From Paulinella micropora (lineage: Eukaryota; Cercozoa; Imbricatea; Euglyphida): a stretch of DNA of 64,000 nucleotides. Positions 1 through 12,008 of this stretch are shown in pieces. Below the pieces are notes generated by a model. It did no database searches. It saw nothing but the letters and a program-made list of their open reading frames with translations, and was not told the DNA's origin. Within the stretch, counting starts at the first letter, position 1; the number at the start of each line of letters is the position of its first letter. Position numbers and translations under genes: made by a program. The stretch is from contig BJOX01000119.1 in assembly GCA_009731375.1 (NCBI GenBank), positions 325,452 through 389,451 of the forward strand. Reading direction: 5' to 3'.

Positions 1-640
<640 letters not shown>

Positions 641-921
641 ATACTCTATCTACCTACCTCTTCCTTCCTCCTTCTTTCCTCCTCCCTCCTTCTCCTTCTC
701 CTCCTCCTCCTTCTCCTCCTTCTTCTCCTCCTCCTCCTTCTCCTCCTTCTTCTCCTCCTCCTCCTTCTCCTCCTTCTTCTCCTTCTTCTCCTTCTCCCTC
801 CTCTCCTTCTTCCTTCTTCCTTCTCCCTCCTCCTCTCCTCCTCTCCTGAGGCTCCTCTCCTCCACTCATTCCTCCTTCTTCCTTCTTCCTTCTTCTGTCT
901 TCCTGTCTTCCTGTCTTCCTG

Positions 922-954
<33 letters not shown>

Positions 955-1001
955 TTTCTTCTTCTTTCTTCTTCTTTCTTCTTCTTTCTTCTTCTTCTTC
1001 T

Positions 1002-1057
<56 letters not shown>

Positions 1058-1120
1058 TTCTTCTTCTTCTTCTTCTTCTTCTTCTCCTCCTCCTCCTCCT
1101 CCTCCTCCTCCTCCTCCACG
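641..1120. repeat. Polypyrimidine tract (CTC/CTT)
   Basis: Almost pure pyrimidine on the plus strand, with TTC, CTCCTT and TTTC sub-arrays. Such mirror-like purine/pyrimidine DNA can form triplexes. Open frames on either strand (E/K/R runs) are compositional. Confidence 0.9.
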
Positions 1121-1199
1121 TGCTGTGCAGACACACCGGCAGACAACCAAACAGCATCGCAACCACGCCAACAGAGAGCAAGACCAAGAAGACCCCACA

Positions 1200-1203
1200 C
1201 CAG

Positions 1204-1270
<67 letters not shown>

Positions 1271-1341
1271 ACACACACACACACACACTTTATGTCTCTC
1301 TCTCTCTCTCACTCCTCTCTCTCTCTCTCTCTCTCTCTCTC

Positions 1342-1403
<62 letters not shown>

Positions 1404-1513
1404 CTTTTGCGCAGAAGTCAGTGCAACTGTGATACGGATTGCTTGCGTTGCGACAACCCTACCCACATATATAAAATATTTGAGAAAGAGAGAGAGAGAG
1501 AGAGAGAGAAGGT

Positions 1514-1547
<34 letters not shown>

Positions 1548-1609
1548 CACACACACACACACACACACGCACAGCAAGCGGTGGGCAGCAGCTGAACCAG
1601 CCTCCAGCG

Positions 1610-1686
<77 letters not shown>

Positions 1687-1696
1687 NNNNNNNNNN
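1200..1696. repeat. (CT)n, (CA)n, (AG)n tracts, poly-C and a 10-N gap
   Basis: CT and CA dinucleotide runs to about 1570, interrupted at 1400-1490 by some 90 bp of non-repetitive sequence, then poly-C from about 1610 to 1686 and ten N at 1687-1696. The gap lies at a homopolymer, so it is probably an assembly limit. No gene seen. Confidence 0.9.
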
Positions 1697-1763
<67 letters not shown>

Positions 1764-1832
1764 CCTACCTACCTATCTATCCATCTACCTACCTATCCAT
1801 CTACCTACCTATCTATCTACCTATCTATCTAC

Positions 1833-1895
<63 letters not shown>

Positions 1896-2205
1896 CCTAC
1901 CTCCTACCTATCTACCTACCTATCTACCTACCTATCTACCTACCTACCTACCTACCTATCTACCTACCTACCGATACCTACCGATACCTACCGATACCTA
2001 CCGATACCTACCGATACCTACCGATACCTACCGATACATACCGATACCTACCGATATCTACCGATACCTACCGATACCTACCGATACCTACCGATATCTA
2101 CAGATATCTATCAACATCTATCGATATCTATCGATATCTACCGGTATCTATCGATATCTATCGATATCTATCGATATCTATCGATATCTATCGATCTATC
2201 TATCG

Positions 2206-2297
<92 letters not shown>

Positions 2298-2376
2298 CCT
2301 ATCTATCTATCTATCTATCTATCCATCGACTGCCTATCTATCTACCTACCTAGTAACTACCTACCTTGCTAGTTTC

Positions 2377-2425
<49 letters not shown>

Positions 2426-2440
2426 ACTTTATCTCCATAC
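1697..2440. repeat. TATC/TACC arrays and a CCGATA hexamer-type block
   Basis: TATC/TACC arrays enclose a section (about 1965-2205) of repeating TACCGATACC-type units drifting to TATCGATATC. No gene seen. Confidence 0.9.
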
Positions 2441-3023
2441 CTAGGTACTTACCTCGGTCAAGAACTTCCCCCACTTGTCTTTGCGCTTGCGCACACACAC
2501 AGGCCAACAGGCAGCTCAGCACCCATCGCTCTGGCGCGCCCAGCAGCAGCAGCAGCAGCAGACAGCGCGCGGCACTGTGCTGCTGCCACCAGTCGGACCA
2601 CGGCACAGGTCACCTGCAGCGAAACTTCTAGACATGCCCCTTCCCCTTTGCTCCACTTATTTGGCTACCCTGTGTGTGTGGGTGTGAGTGTGTGTGTTTC
2701 TGTGCGTGTATGACAGCGTGTGTATTATATTATTGTTTATACAACATATGTATGTATGTATGTATGTATGTGTATGTTTGTATGTATGCATATATGTATG
2801 TATGTATGTATGCATGTATGTGTGTATGTGTGTATTTATGTGTACATACGTACATACACACAATATGCACACATTTAAGATACAATGATACGTACAATGT
2901 ACATTCATACATACATTCATACATACATACCATGATACATACATACATACATACATACGTACGTAGGTACGTACATACACATGCATATATATGTGGTGTA
3001 TACGTATGTGTATGTTCATGCAT

Positions 3024-3069
<46 letters not shown>

Positions 3070-3086
3070 TCTCTCTCTCCCCTCTG
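2441..3086. other. Region downstream of the stop: CAG run, TATG array, CT tract
   Basis: Non-repetitive sequence at 2450-2670 with a short (CAG)n at about 2541-2561, then (TATG/CATA)n at 2740-3020 and (CT)n to 3080. On the minus strand this would be 3' untranslated or downstream sequence of the ankyrin exon. No polyadenylation signal can be fixed. Confidence 0.5.
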
Positions 3087-3248
3087 TTACAGAAATGTTT
3101 CCTGTCGCTGTGTGCTGTGGCAGGGCGTGTGTTGGCAGAGACGGCAGAGCGCAGCGCAGGCAGCAGTGACCTTTGCCGCCTCCTCCAGCAGCTTGGCCGT
3201 TTCCGGCTTCTTCCGTTCGCGCGCGTCGTCGAGCGCAGTGTTTCCGAA
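3087..3248 (-). CDS. Exon 22: terminal exon, second ankyrin repeat and stop
   Basis: 162 nt, acceptor TTCAG in a CA-rich tract, phase 0, reading [20 protein letters not shown] then LEEAAK and a cysteine-containing tail ([13 protein letters not shown]) to a TAA at 3087-3089. The G-N-T-A-L-D-x-A-R-x-R pattern continues the ankyrin repeat of exon 21 across the junction. An AAG|GTCACT donor inside could end the exon earlier and put the tail out of use; no convincing following exon was found. Confidence 0.65.
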   Translation of the reverse strand, partial: FGNTALDDARERKKPETAKLLEEAAKVTAACAALCRLCQHTPCHSTQRQETFL

Positions 3249-3338
3249 CTGAACACACACAGCACACATGGTGCAGCCGCCGAGCCGTGTGCTGCACACT
3301 CTGCGCGCGCGCGAAACAGGCAAGAACACAGCAGCAAC

Positions 3339-3408
<70 letters not shown>

Positions 3409-3439
3409 GGAAAGATAGGTAGATGAACAATAGCTAGAT

Positions 3440-3471
<32 letters not shown>

Positions 3472-3472
3472 T

Positions 3473-3509
<37 letters not shown>

Positions 3510-3569
3510 GTAGATAGGTAGGTAGGTAGGTAGATAGATAGATAGATAGATAAGTAGATATATAGATAT

Positions 3570-3608
<39 letters not shown>

Positions 3609-3609
3609 T

Positions 3610-3685
3610 GTTTGGTCTATCAGCTTTGCATATCCAAAGACATAGGCATCCATTCAAACCCGCCGCCACGGCAACTGGATAGCGG
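3610..3685 (-). repeat. Dispersed module S1, copy
   Basis: One of nine copies of a module of about 75-115 bp found inside GATA/TATC arrays. Read on its own strand the core is GGATGCCTATGTCTTCGGAT followed by ATGCAGAGCTGATAGACC, and it runs directly into TATC repeats. Other copies: 4013-4130, 4959-5080 (minus), 8093-8208, 8391-8468, 39543-39632 (plus), 52072-52165, 52219-52266, 52910-52976 (minus). Probably a short retroposon or the end of one. Confidence 0.6.
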
Positions 3686-3789
3686 GCTGGGATTGGACAA
3701 GAGAGAAGAGAAGAGAAGAGAAGAGAAAATAGAAGAAAAGAAAGCAAAAAGTTACGTAAATAGATAGACAGATAAACAGATAGATAGAT

Positions 3790-3922
3790 GAGATATCGAC
3801 TAATGTCAGAAAAAAGGAGCTTCTGATTTCGTCAACCAAGGAAGTCTGTGGGTAAAGTATTAACCCGATGCTCAGCTAAGCCGTGATGTTTGCACGGAAG
3901 GGACTGATACAGGCGATACCAA
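3790..3922 (-). repeat. Dispersed module S2, partial copy
   Basis: About 130 bp matching the left end of the 546-bp units at 46026 and 46572 and of the copy at 50934. In this orientation the module ends ATTAGTCGATATCTCATC and joins the TATC array, as a retroposon tail would. Confidence 0.6.
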
Positions 3923-3982
<60 letters not shown>

Positions 3983-4136
3983 ATATAGGTAGGTAGGTAG
4001 GTAGGTAGGTAGGTCTATCAGCTCTGCATATCCGAAGACATAGGCATCCATTCAACCCCGTGGCCAATTGGCGCCAGGGCAGCGGGCTGGAGGTGGACAC
4101 ATAGTCCTGGATTAATGCAGTCTGAAGGATAGATAT

Positions 4137-4172
<36 letters not shown>

Positions 4173-4234
4173 GTAGGTAGGTAGGCAGGTAGGTAGGTAG
4201 GTAGGTAGATAGATAGATAGATAGATAGATAGAC

Positions 4235-4265
<31 letters not shown>

Positions 4266-4445
4266 CAGATAGATAAACAAAAGGAGTGACGCATAAATAG
4301 AATAGAACAGAATAGAATAGAATAGAATAGAATAGAATAAAATAGAATAAAATAAAATAGAATAGAATAGGACAGATAGAACAGAATAGAACAGAATAAC
4401 AGATAGATAGATAGATAGATATATAGATGAATGGATGGATGGATG

Positions 4446-4480
<35 letters not shown>

Positions 4481-4642
4481 TGATAAACAAAAGAAGGGAT
4501 GGATGGATGGAATAGAATAGAATAGAATAGAATAGAAGAGGAAGCGAAAGAGGAAGAGGAAGAGAAGATAAGAGAAGAGAAGAGAAGAAAAGAGAATAGA
4601 TGGGAACAGAAAATAGAAGAGAAAAAAGAAAAGATAAATGGG

Positions 4643-4678
<36 letters not shown>

Positions 4679-4703
4679 GATAGATAGATAGATAGATAGA
4701 TTG

Positions 4704-4734
<31 letters not shown>

Positions 4735-4769
4735 TTAGATAGATAGATAGATAGATAGATGGATAGATG

Positions 4770-4814
<45 letters not shown>

Positions 4815-4879
4815 GTAGATAGGTAGGTAGGTAGATAGATAGGTAGATAGATATATAGGTAGGTAGGTAGATACATAGG

Positions 4880-4916
<37 letters not shown>

Positions 4917-5074
4917 CGATAGATGGATGGATGGATGGATGGATGGATGGGTATGGTTGGTCTATCAGCTCGGCATATCCGAAGACATAGGCACCCATTC
5001 CGCCCCGTGGCCAATCGGCACCTGGGCAGCGAGCTGGAGGTGGACACATATTCCTGGATTGATGCAGTCTGAAG

Positions 5075-5107
<33 letters not shown>

Positions 5108-5326
5108 ACAAAAGGAGGGACGGATGGATAGAATAGAATATTATAGAATAGAATAGAATAGATAGATAGAATAGACCAGAATAGAAGAGATAGATAGATA
5201 AATGGATGGTTGGATGGTTGGATAGATAGATAGATCGATCGATAGATAGATAGATGGATAGATAGATAGATAGATAGATAGATAGGTAGGTAGATAGATA
5301 GATAGATAGGTAGGTAGGTAGGTAGG

Positions 5327-5362
<36 letters not shown>

Positions 5363-5363
5363 C

Positions 5364-5437
<74 letters not shown>

Positions 5438-5778
5438 AAGATAGAAAGATAGAAAGATAGATAGATATATAGATACATAGATAAATAGATAGATAGATAG
5501 ATAGATAGATAAATAGATAAAGAAAAGGAGGGATGGTTGGATAGAATAGAATAGAATAGAATAGAAGAGGAAATGAAAGAGGAAGAGGAAGAGGAAGAGA
5601 AGATGAGAGAACAGAAGAAAAAAAAGAGAGAATGGATGGGAACATAAAATAGAAGAAGAGAATAAGAAAAGATAGATAGATAGATAGATAGATAGACAGA
5701 TAGATAGATAAGATAGATAAGATAGATAGATAGATAGATAGATAGATACAGATGGATAGATGGATAGATGGATAGATG

Positions 5779-5826
<48 letters not shown>

Positions 5827-6291
5827 TGAGTTTCCCTTTGTTGCGCAGGGTCTCTGTTTTGAGGGCCCGGGCACATTTGGGCAATCGAGCGTTCAGGACA
5901 AAGGCTAACGCACATATTTGCTTGAACTCATATGTGCCTCACCTTTTCCATCCAGCAAGCTCTGTGTAGGCCAACTATCACCTTCTAACTCCTCTAGTTG
6001 GCTCAAACGAGTCGTGTTGCGACTGTTGCCAGAAATCGAGGAATTTCGGCGGTCAGGACACTCCCCTAACGCAAATATTTGCTTGAATTCCGGAATAACC
6101 ACCACAGCGTCGAGGATGAGTCTGGGGCTTGACGCCCTGCAAGTATCAGCTCCCAACTCCTCCTGGTGGCCACAAACCGTCAGTTCTTCCCACAGCTTTC
6201 CCGGGTATGCGCATGGCATGCTCTGGCTCACTCTCTCTTTCTCTCTCTATATCTCTCATCTTCCCCTCTTTCCCCTCTCCCTCCTGCTTAC
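5827..6291. other. Intron piece with two diverged satellite-like motifs
   Basis: Non-repetitive stretch. GCGTTCAGGACAAAGGCTAA at 5889 and a related motif at about 6050 followed by CGCAAATATTTGCTTGAA resemble the start of the 147-bp satellite further right. An open frame on the minus strand (5905-6231) has no recognisable motif and I do not call it a gene. Confidence 0.45.
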
Positions 6292-6390
6292 GTTGTCTTC
6301 CGCATAGATGTGGGCGCCGGCCGCCAGCAGCGCCTGCGCCATCTTCGTGTTCCCATAGCCTCCGGCAAAGTGCAGCGCCGTCTTGCCGTT
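6292..6390 (-). CDS. Exon 21: one complete ankyrin repeat
   Basis: 99 nt, acceptor TATAG, donor GACAAC|GTAAGC, phase 0 both sides, so the exon is exactly 33 codons, one ankyrin repeat. It reads NGKTALHFAGGYGNTKMAQA then LLAAGAHIYAEDN, with the G-x-T-A-L-H and A-L-L-x2-G-A signatures. Ankyrin repeats mediate protein contacts. The 31.8-kb intron upstream holds all large transposons of the window; other ankyrin exons may be hidden there or this may be a separate gene. Confidence 0.72.
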
Positions 6391-6492
6391 CTATACACAG
6401 ACCAGACCAGGTGCGACGTGCGGGGGGGAGGGAGAGGAGGAGGAGGAGGAGGAGGAGGAGGAGGAGGGCAGCGCGCTCGCAGCAGGCAGCGG

Positions 6493-6533
<41 letters not shown>

Positions 6534-6624
6534 ACACGCAGCTGGCCCCTCCGGCCCGCACGGTTGCATGTGTACACCACATCCCACAATGAGTATTGGT
6601 TGGAAAATTTATCAAAAGTAAAAT

Positions 6625-7125
6625 TATGAGATATTTTGCATGTTAGCGTTCAGGACAAACGCCTAACGCAAATACTAGGAATTTCTCGTTTGACGTCAAA
6701 AAAATACGTATGAAGGTGATATTTGATAAATAGATAGGGTATTGGGTTGGAAAATTATCAAAAGTAAAATTATGTGATTTTTGGCATTTTAGCGCTCAGG
6801 ACAAACGCCTAACGCAATTACTAAGAATTTCTCGTTTGAGGTAAAAAAAAATACGTATGAAGGTAATATTTGATTAATAAGGGAGTGTATTGGATTGGAA
6901 AATTATCAAAAAGAAAATTACATAATTTTTTGCATTTTAGCGTTCAGGACAAACGCCTGACGCAATTACTAGGAATTTCTCGTTTGACGTAAAAAAAATA
7001 CGTATGAAGGTGATATTTGATAAATAGATAGGGTATTGGGTTGGAAAATTATCAAAAGTAAAATTATGTGATCTTTGGCATTTTAGCGTTCAGGACAAAC
7101 GCCTAACACAATTACTAGGAATTTC
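6625..7125 (+). repeat. Satellite with a unit of about 147 bp
   Basis: Four successive units start with GCGTTCAGGAC or GCGCTCAGGAC at 6646, 6792, 6940 and 7086, giving spacings of 146, 148 and 146 bp. Each unit continues AAACGCCTAACGCAATTACT, an ACGTATGAAGGT motif and TTATCAAAAGTAAAATTATG. AT-rich, unlike the flanks. Confidence 0.85.
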
Positions 7126-7218
7126 TTCAAGCTATCCTCCTGCGTAGCTCGTTGCTCTTTTGCGATTTATCGCTCCTGTGCAGTCAAAAATTGGACTAAT
7201 CTTCCTCTAGTCCGTATT

Positions 7219-7551
7219 GGTGACTGCATTCCATCATAGCCGTCCAGTGTTGCATAGCCCGGGCTAGGTCCCTGCGGGGGTTTAGGCCTCATACAATGTC
7301 ATCATTGTAGCTTGCGCAAGCTTACGGTGCTCAAAACACTTGGACTAACGGCTTCCTTTTCTTTCTCTTCTTCCTTATCCTCCCACTCTCCATTCCTAGA
7401 TTGCCTTTTTCTTCAACGTCCTTCCTCCTCTTCTTTTTCCAGAACACAGTCTACCCGTGATTCCCATCCCGGACACATGCACAGTACACAAATTATTGTT
7501 TGATGTGAAACTGCGTTCCTTTGCAAGGACTACATTCCTTTGCGACATCTC

Positions 7552-7555
<4 letters not shown>
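7219..7555 (+). mobile_element. 3' end of a LINE-like retroposon, tail in (ATCT)n
   Basis: About 337 bp that recurs, apparently without change, in inverse orientation at 48508-48842. It contains CCCGGGCTAGGTCCCTGCGG and GTTTAGGCCTCATACAATG, typical in style of LINE 3' ends, and stops at CATCTCATCTATCTATC where the microsatellite begins. No reverse transcriptase part is present, so the class is inferred. Confidence 0.5.
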
Positions 7556-7593
<38 letters not shown>

Positions 7594-8033
7594 TCTTTTT
7601 TCTCTTCTTCTATTTTCTGTTCCCATCTATTCTCTTTTCTCCTCTTCTCTTCTCTTATCTTCTCTTCCTCTTCCTCTTTCGCTTCCTCTTCTATTCTAAT
7701 CTATTCTATTCTATTTTATTTTATTCTATTCTATTCCATCCATCCATCCCTTCTTTTGTTTATCTATCTACCTGTCTATCTATCTATCTATCTATCTGTC
7801 TATCTATCCATCCATCCATTCATCTATCTATCTATCTATCTGTTATTCCGTTCTATTCTGTTCTATCTTTTCTATTCTATTCTATTCTATTCTATTCTGT
7901 TCTGTTCTATTGTATTTATGCGTCCCTCCTTTTGTTTATCTATCTATCTATCTATCTATCTACCTACCTACCTACCTATCTACCTACCTGCCTACCTGCC
8001 TACCTATCTACCTATCTATCTATCTATCCATCC

Positions 8034-8092
<59 letters not shown>

Positions 8093-8258
8093 CTTCAGAC
8101 TGCATTAATCAAGGACTATGTGTCCACCTCCAGCCCGCTGCCCAGGCGCTGATTGGCGACGGGGTTGAATGGATGCCTATGTCTTCGGATATGCAGAGCT
8201 GATAGACCTACCTACCTACCTACCTACCTACCTACCTACCTACCTACCTATCTTTCAT

Positions 8259-8308
<50 letters not shown>

Positions 8309-8471
8309 GTCTATCTATTTATGTAACTTTTTGCTTTCTTTTCTTCTATTTTCTCTTCTCTTCTCTTCTCTTCTCTTCTCTCTTGCCCATTCCCAGCCCG
8401 CTCAGTTGCCGTGGTGGCGGGTTTGAATGGATGCCTATGTCTTTGGATATGCAGAGCTGATAGACCAAACA

Positions 8472-8523
<52 letters not shown>

Positions 8524-8539
8524 GATCTATCTATCGATA

Positions 8540-8596
<57 letters not shown>

Positions 8597-8622
8597 GTCT
8601 ATCTATCTATCTATCTATATAT

Positions 8623-8656
<34 letters not shown>

Positions 8657-8760
8657 CTATCTACCTATCTATCTATCTATCTATCTATCTATCCATCTAT
8701 CTATCTATCTATCTATCTATCTATTTATCTATTTATCTATTTATCTATCTATTTATCTAT

Positions 8761-8835
<75 letters not shown>

Positions 8836-8868
8836 TCTATCTATTTACCTACCTACCTACCTACCTAC

Positions 8869-8900
<32 letters not shown>

Positions 8901-8920
8901 CTATCTATCTTCTATCTATC

Positions 8921-8966
<46 letters not shown>

Positions 8967-9008
8967 GTCTGTCTGGTTAGTAGTTAACAGCAAGTAGTAA
9001 GTGATAAA

Positions 9009-9058
<50 letters not shown>

Positions 9059-9191
9059 GTAAGTAGTAAGCGGTCTGTAGTAAGTAGTAAGTGACAAGTG
9101 ATAAGTGACAAAAGCACAGTAGTGAATAGTAAGCTGTAAGCAAGCAAATGAGCAAGTAAGTAAATAAGTCAGTAGGTAAGTAAGTAAGTAA

Positions 9192-9222
<31 letters not shown>

Positions 9223-9227
9223 TTATC

Positions 9228-9314
<87 letters not shown>
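7556..9314. repeat. TATC arrays, CTATT block and GTAA array
   Basis: TATC arrays with the inverse counterpart of the 3600-4640 region at 7590-8470, further TATC/CATC arrays to 8970, an AAGT/GTAA array with variants at 8990-9190, and TATC again to 9313. No gene seen. Confidence 0.85.
8093..8208 (+). repeat. Dispersed module S1, longest form
   Basis: This copy shows the full module: CTTCAGACTGCATTAATC, a middle with CCAGCCCGCTGCCCAGG, then the GGATGCC core and GCTGATAGACC. The core reads [13 protein letters not shown] in one frame in most copies, but lengths and flanks change and no copy has a longer frame. Confidence 0.6.
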
Positions 9315-9771
9315 TTTGACGTCAAACGAGAAATTTCTAGTAATTGCGTTAGGCGTTTGTCCTGATCAGGAAAATGCCAACATGATATTTTAAAAAATTG
9401 CGATAAATTTTTAACCCAATACACTATCAATCAAATATCACCTCCATACGTATTTTTTTACCTCAAACGAGAAATTTCTAGTAATTGCGTTAGGCGTTTG
9501 TCCTGAACGCTAAAATGCCAAAAATCACATAATTTTCTTTTTGATTAATAAGGAGTGTATGGGATCGGGAAATTATCCAAATAAAATTATGTGATTTTTG
9601 GCATTTTAGCGTTCAGGACAAACGCCTAACGCAATCACTAGGAATTTCTCGTTTGAGATTAAAAATATACGTTTGAAGGTGATATTTGATGAATAGAAAG
9701 CGTATTAGGTTGAAAATTATCAAAATATTACCTTCATAAGTATTTTTTTTTTTACCTCAAACGAGAATGAG
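9315..9771. repeat. Satellite of about 147 bp, units in both orientations
   Basis: The same satellite as at 6625. Units at 9315-9540 are in reverse orientation, the unit around 9541-9700 is forward, and the end at 9720-9771 is reverse again, so there are head-to-head junctions. The right end abuts the broken gag sequence at 9772. Confidence 0.8.
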
Positions 9772-11697
9772 AGTGGCTGCCTTAATCCTCAGGCTGTTGA
9801 AGGGAGACTCAAGGTCCTTCAACCGGGCTACGCATCGGCGCTTTCCTTCCGCTACGCCATGGCATCGCTCCTCATCCATCTTATCTATGTCGGCATCATC
9901 CTCAAGCAAGATCTCAAGACTGTTCTCGTCCTCCGGTGGTATGATCGGCTCGGGAAGGTTGGCACCCCCGGGTTTAGCCATGAGGGCTTTGTCTTTCGAC
10001 TTGCCGGTTAGGAACTTTACCATCTGAGCTAAGGCTACGCCCGGCTCCTCAATTCCTCGGAGTCATGCTATCACTCCCCCCGTTAGAGCCTTTTGCTGCC
10101 TCCCCCTTCTCCTTTCGGCCCTTGTCCGGGCACTTGCTCAACTTGTGCTTGCCCCCGCACAACCGGCACTTCTTGCTGCACTTACCGGCGATGTGCCCCT
10201 TTTCAAAGCAGTTAAAGCACTTTTGCCCCTTGCTCTTTTCGCTCTTCTTGCTTTTCTCCCCCTTGGGGGTGTCTGCCGGTTTGGGAGGGGTCTTCTTGGC
10301 TTTAGTGGGGTCATGCTCAAACCTACATTTGTCGGCCCATCTGCACTCCCCCTGTTTGTCCCACAAGAAACACACCCCTCTCACCTTCCCTCCAACATGG
10401 AGGTAACGGCAGGAGGCCCCACAAGTGCATTTCCCTTCCTTTGCTCAAGAGCCAGCACTCGTCCTTGGGTTTCCCTTTTCCTGCCTTGCGNNNNNNNNNN
10501 CCGTGGAGCTAGTCACTTTGGCCCGGTCAAACTTCTTGTCTAGCTCAAGGGCACGATCTTGCACGAACCTCCACCAGGAGGCAAAGTCCCACTTGAACTG
10601 CTTACGGTTCAGTTCAGCCATTTCAACCCAGACTTGCCAAGCTTTCTTCACCCTAGAGTCAGATTGCTTTGGGCCCACTAACGCGTCCTTCACTATTTGT
10701 TGCATCCGGTCATCGGTTGGGGGTTGGCCATAGTCGGCCAACCAGTCTCTCCTAGCGTTCAAGTCTACACACTGACCGACGTACTGTTGCTTACTCGTAA
10801 AGAGGAAGTCATTCAGTTCCTTCACCTTGTCCTGAACGTCAGAGGGGTCGGCTTTCTTGTACCGGGCTAGCAGTCTGTCCCACAGTGCTTTAGGGTTTTG
10901 GCCAAAGGTCAGCTTCTCCGGATCAGCTAAGTCACGCACCAGGCTCTTCGCTTCACCCCCGAGCATGTCATAGATGATATTGAACACCCTCTCCTTTTGC
11001 TTGCTCATCTCAGCAAGTACACTAGCGTCATAGGCCATCACCTGTCGTGTCAGTGCGACAGCACGATCAGCACCCCCTATTGGGTTTTGATCTTAGAGGG
11101 GTCTGTCTGTCCTCGGGAGGCCCCACTCTTGCTGTCGCCCTCTAAGTCTGAGCCCTTGCCAGTTGACAGCCTAGGTTTGTCAGTGCTAGCATACCCACTA
11201 GAGTAGAGGTCAAAGGGGTGCCGGTCTTCATCTTCCTCCTCCTCCTCCTTTCCCTCGTCAGTCTCAGTGGTTGGTTTATCTTTCGGACTGCTAAATACCT
11301 GTTTGTAACGCTTGACTGGGGTTTCCTTGTCTTCCTCTACCCCTAACGCCTCTTCAAGGTTTGGAGCTTCCGGTTTGGGGTTGGGCATGGGCCACAGGCC
11401 AGTAGGACCCTTGGTTTTGTCCTCAAAGTATTCCTTCACTACTTCTTCGTCCAAGTCAGCCCAGTCATTCCACTCTGCTATCTCTTCCCAAGCTAGTATA
11501 AAGGGGGGCACCTCTCTACTCTTCAGCTGTATCCCTAATACATTTTCGCGATGTACATATTGTTTGTGGGTGTCATCACCCTGCAGCACTTCCTTAGGGG
11601 CCTTTGCATTACAGCTTTGCACTACCTGCCTATGCAATAGGATCCATGCCTCTTTGCAGGTGAACGTGATCTTATTGTCTGTCTTACTCGTAGTCAT
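9772..11697 (-). pseudogene. Gag of an LTR retrotransposon, copy 1
   Basis: Minus-strand gag in several frames: start MTTSKTDNKITF at 11697, capsid-like part to about 10500, then two CCCH fingers (second: CFLWDKQGECRWADKCRFEH) and CCHC knuckles (CFNCFEKGHIAGKC). It is broken by frame changes near 11050, 10400 and 10035 and by the N gap at 10491-10500, and truncated at 9772 where satellite sequence begins. Polymerase and integrase are missing. It is an inverse copy of 23570-25520. Confidence 0.75.
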
Positions 11698-11940
11698 TTC
11701 TAATCACCGTCAGTCTCGAACAGACACACGCTCCACACACACACACTTACACACAGCACACAGCTATGCTCTCTACTTGCCAAATAGAGATAGGGTCACG
11801 CTATGCTTACGCTGTTCTGATGGCACAGACACAGGCAAGCAACCACACACACACCCACACAGAGAGAACATAACAGAGGCCACGAGCAGACTCACACACA
11901 CACTACACAGAATAGTGTTTTGCTTGTCCACACCACCCTT

Positions 11941-12008
<68 letters not shown>

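Larger units (their letters stand above)
3333..5826. repeat. GATA arrays with embedded short modules
   Basis: Mostly (GATA)n, (GGTA)n and (AATAG)n with dispersed modules (see separate entries). An AATAG/GAAGAG block recurs at about 4295-4400, 4510-4625 and 5130-5660. Much of 3600-4640 is repeated in inverse order at about 7590-8470. It lies in the last intron of the minus-strand gene. Confidence 0.85.

Noticed and set aside
1610-1696. Poly-C tracts of 40-80 bp as G-quadruplex elements
   Set aside because: All lie directly at N gaps, so their length is probably an assembly or sequencing effect. The same holds for 39889-39971, 58036-58079 and the poly-G at 19488-19513 and 54618-54637.
4112-5915. 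Long minus-strand frames rich in YLSI/YLPT
   Set aside because: They are translations of (TATC)n and (TACC)n, which have no stop in some frames. No start context, domain or codon bias. The same applies to all such frames in the window.
5905-6231. Minus-strand frame of 108 codons near the ankyrin exon
   Set aside because: It includes satellite-like motifs, has no splice logic with exon 21 and no recognisable domain.
9767-10543. Plus-strand frames opposite the gag copy 1
   Set aside because: They are on the opposite strand of a well-supported gag with zinc knuckles.
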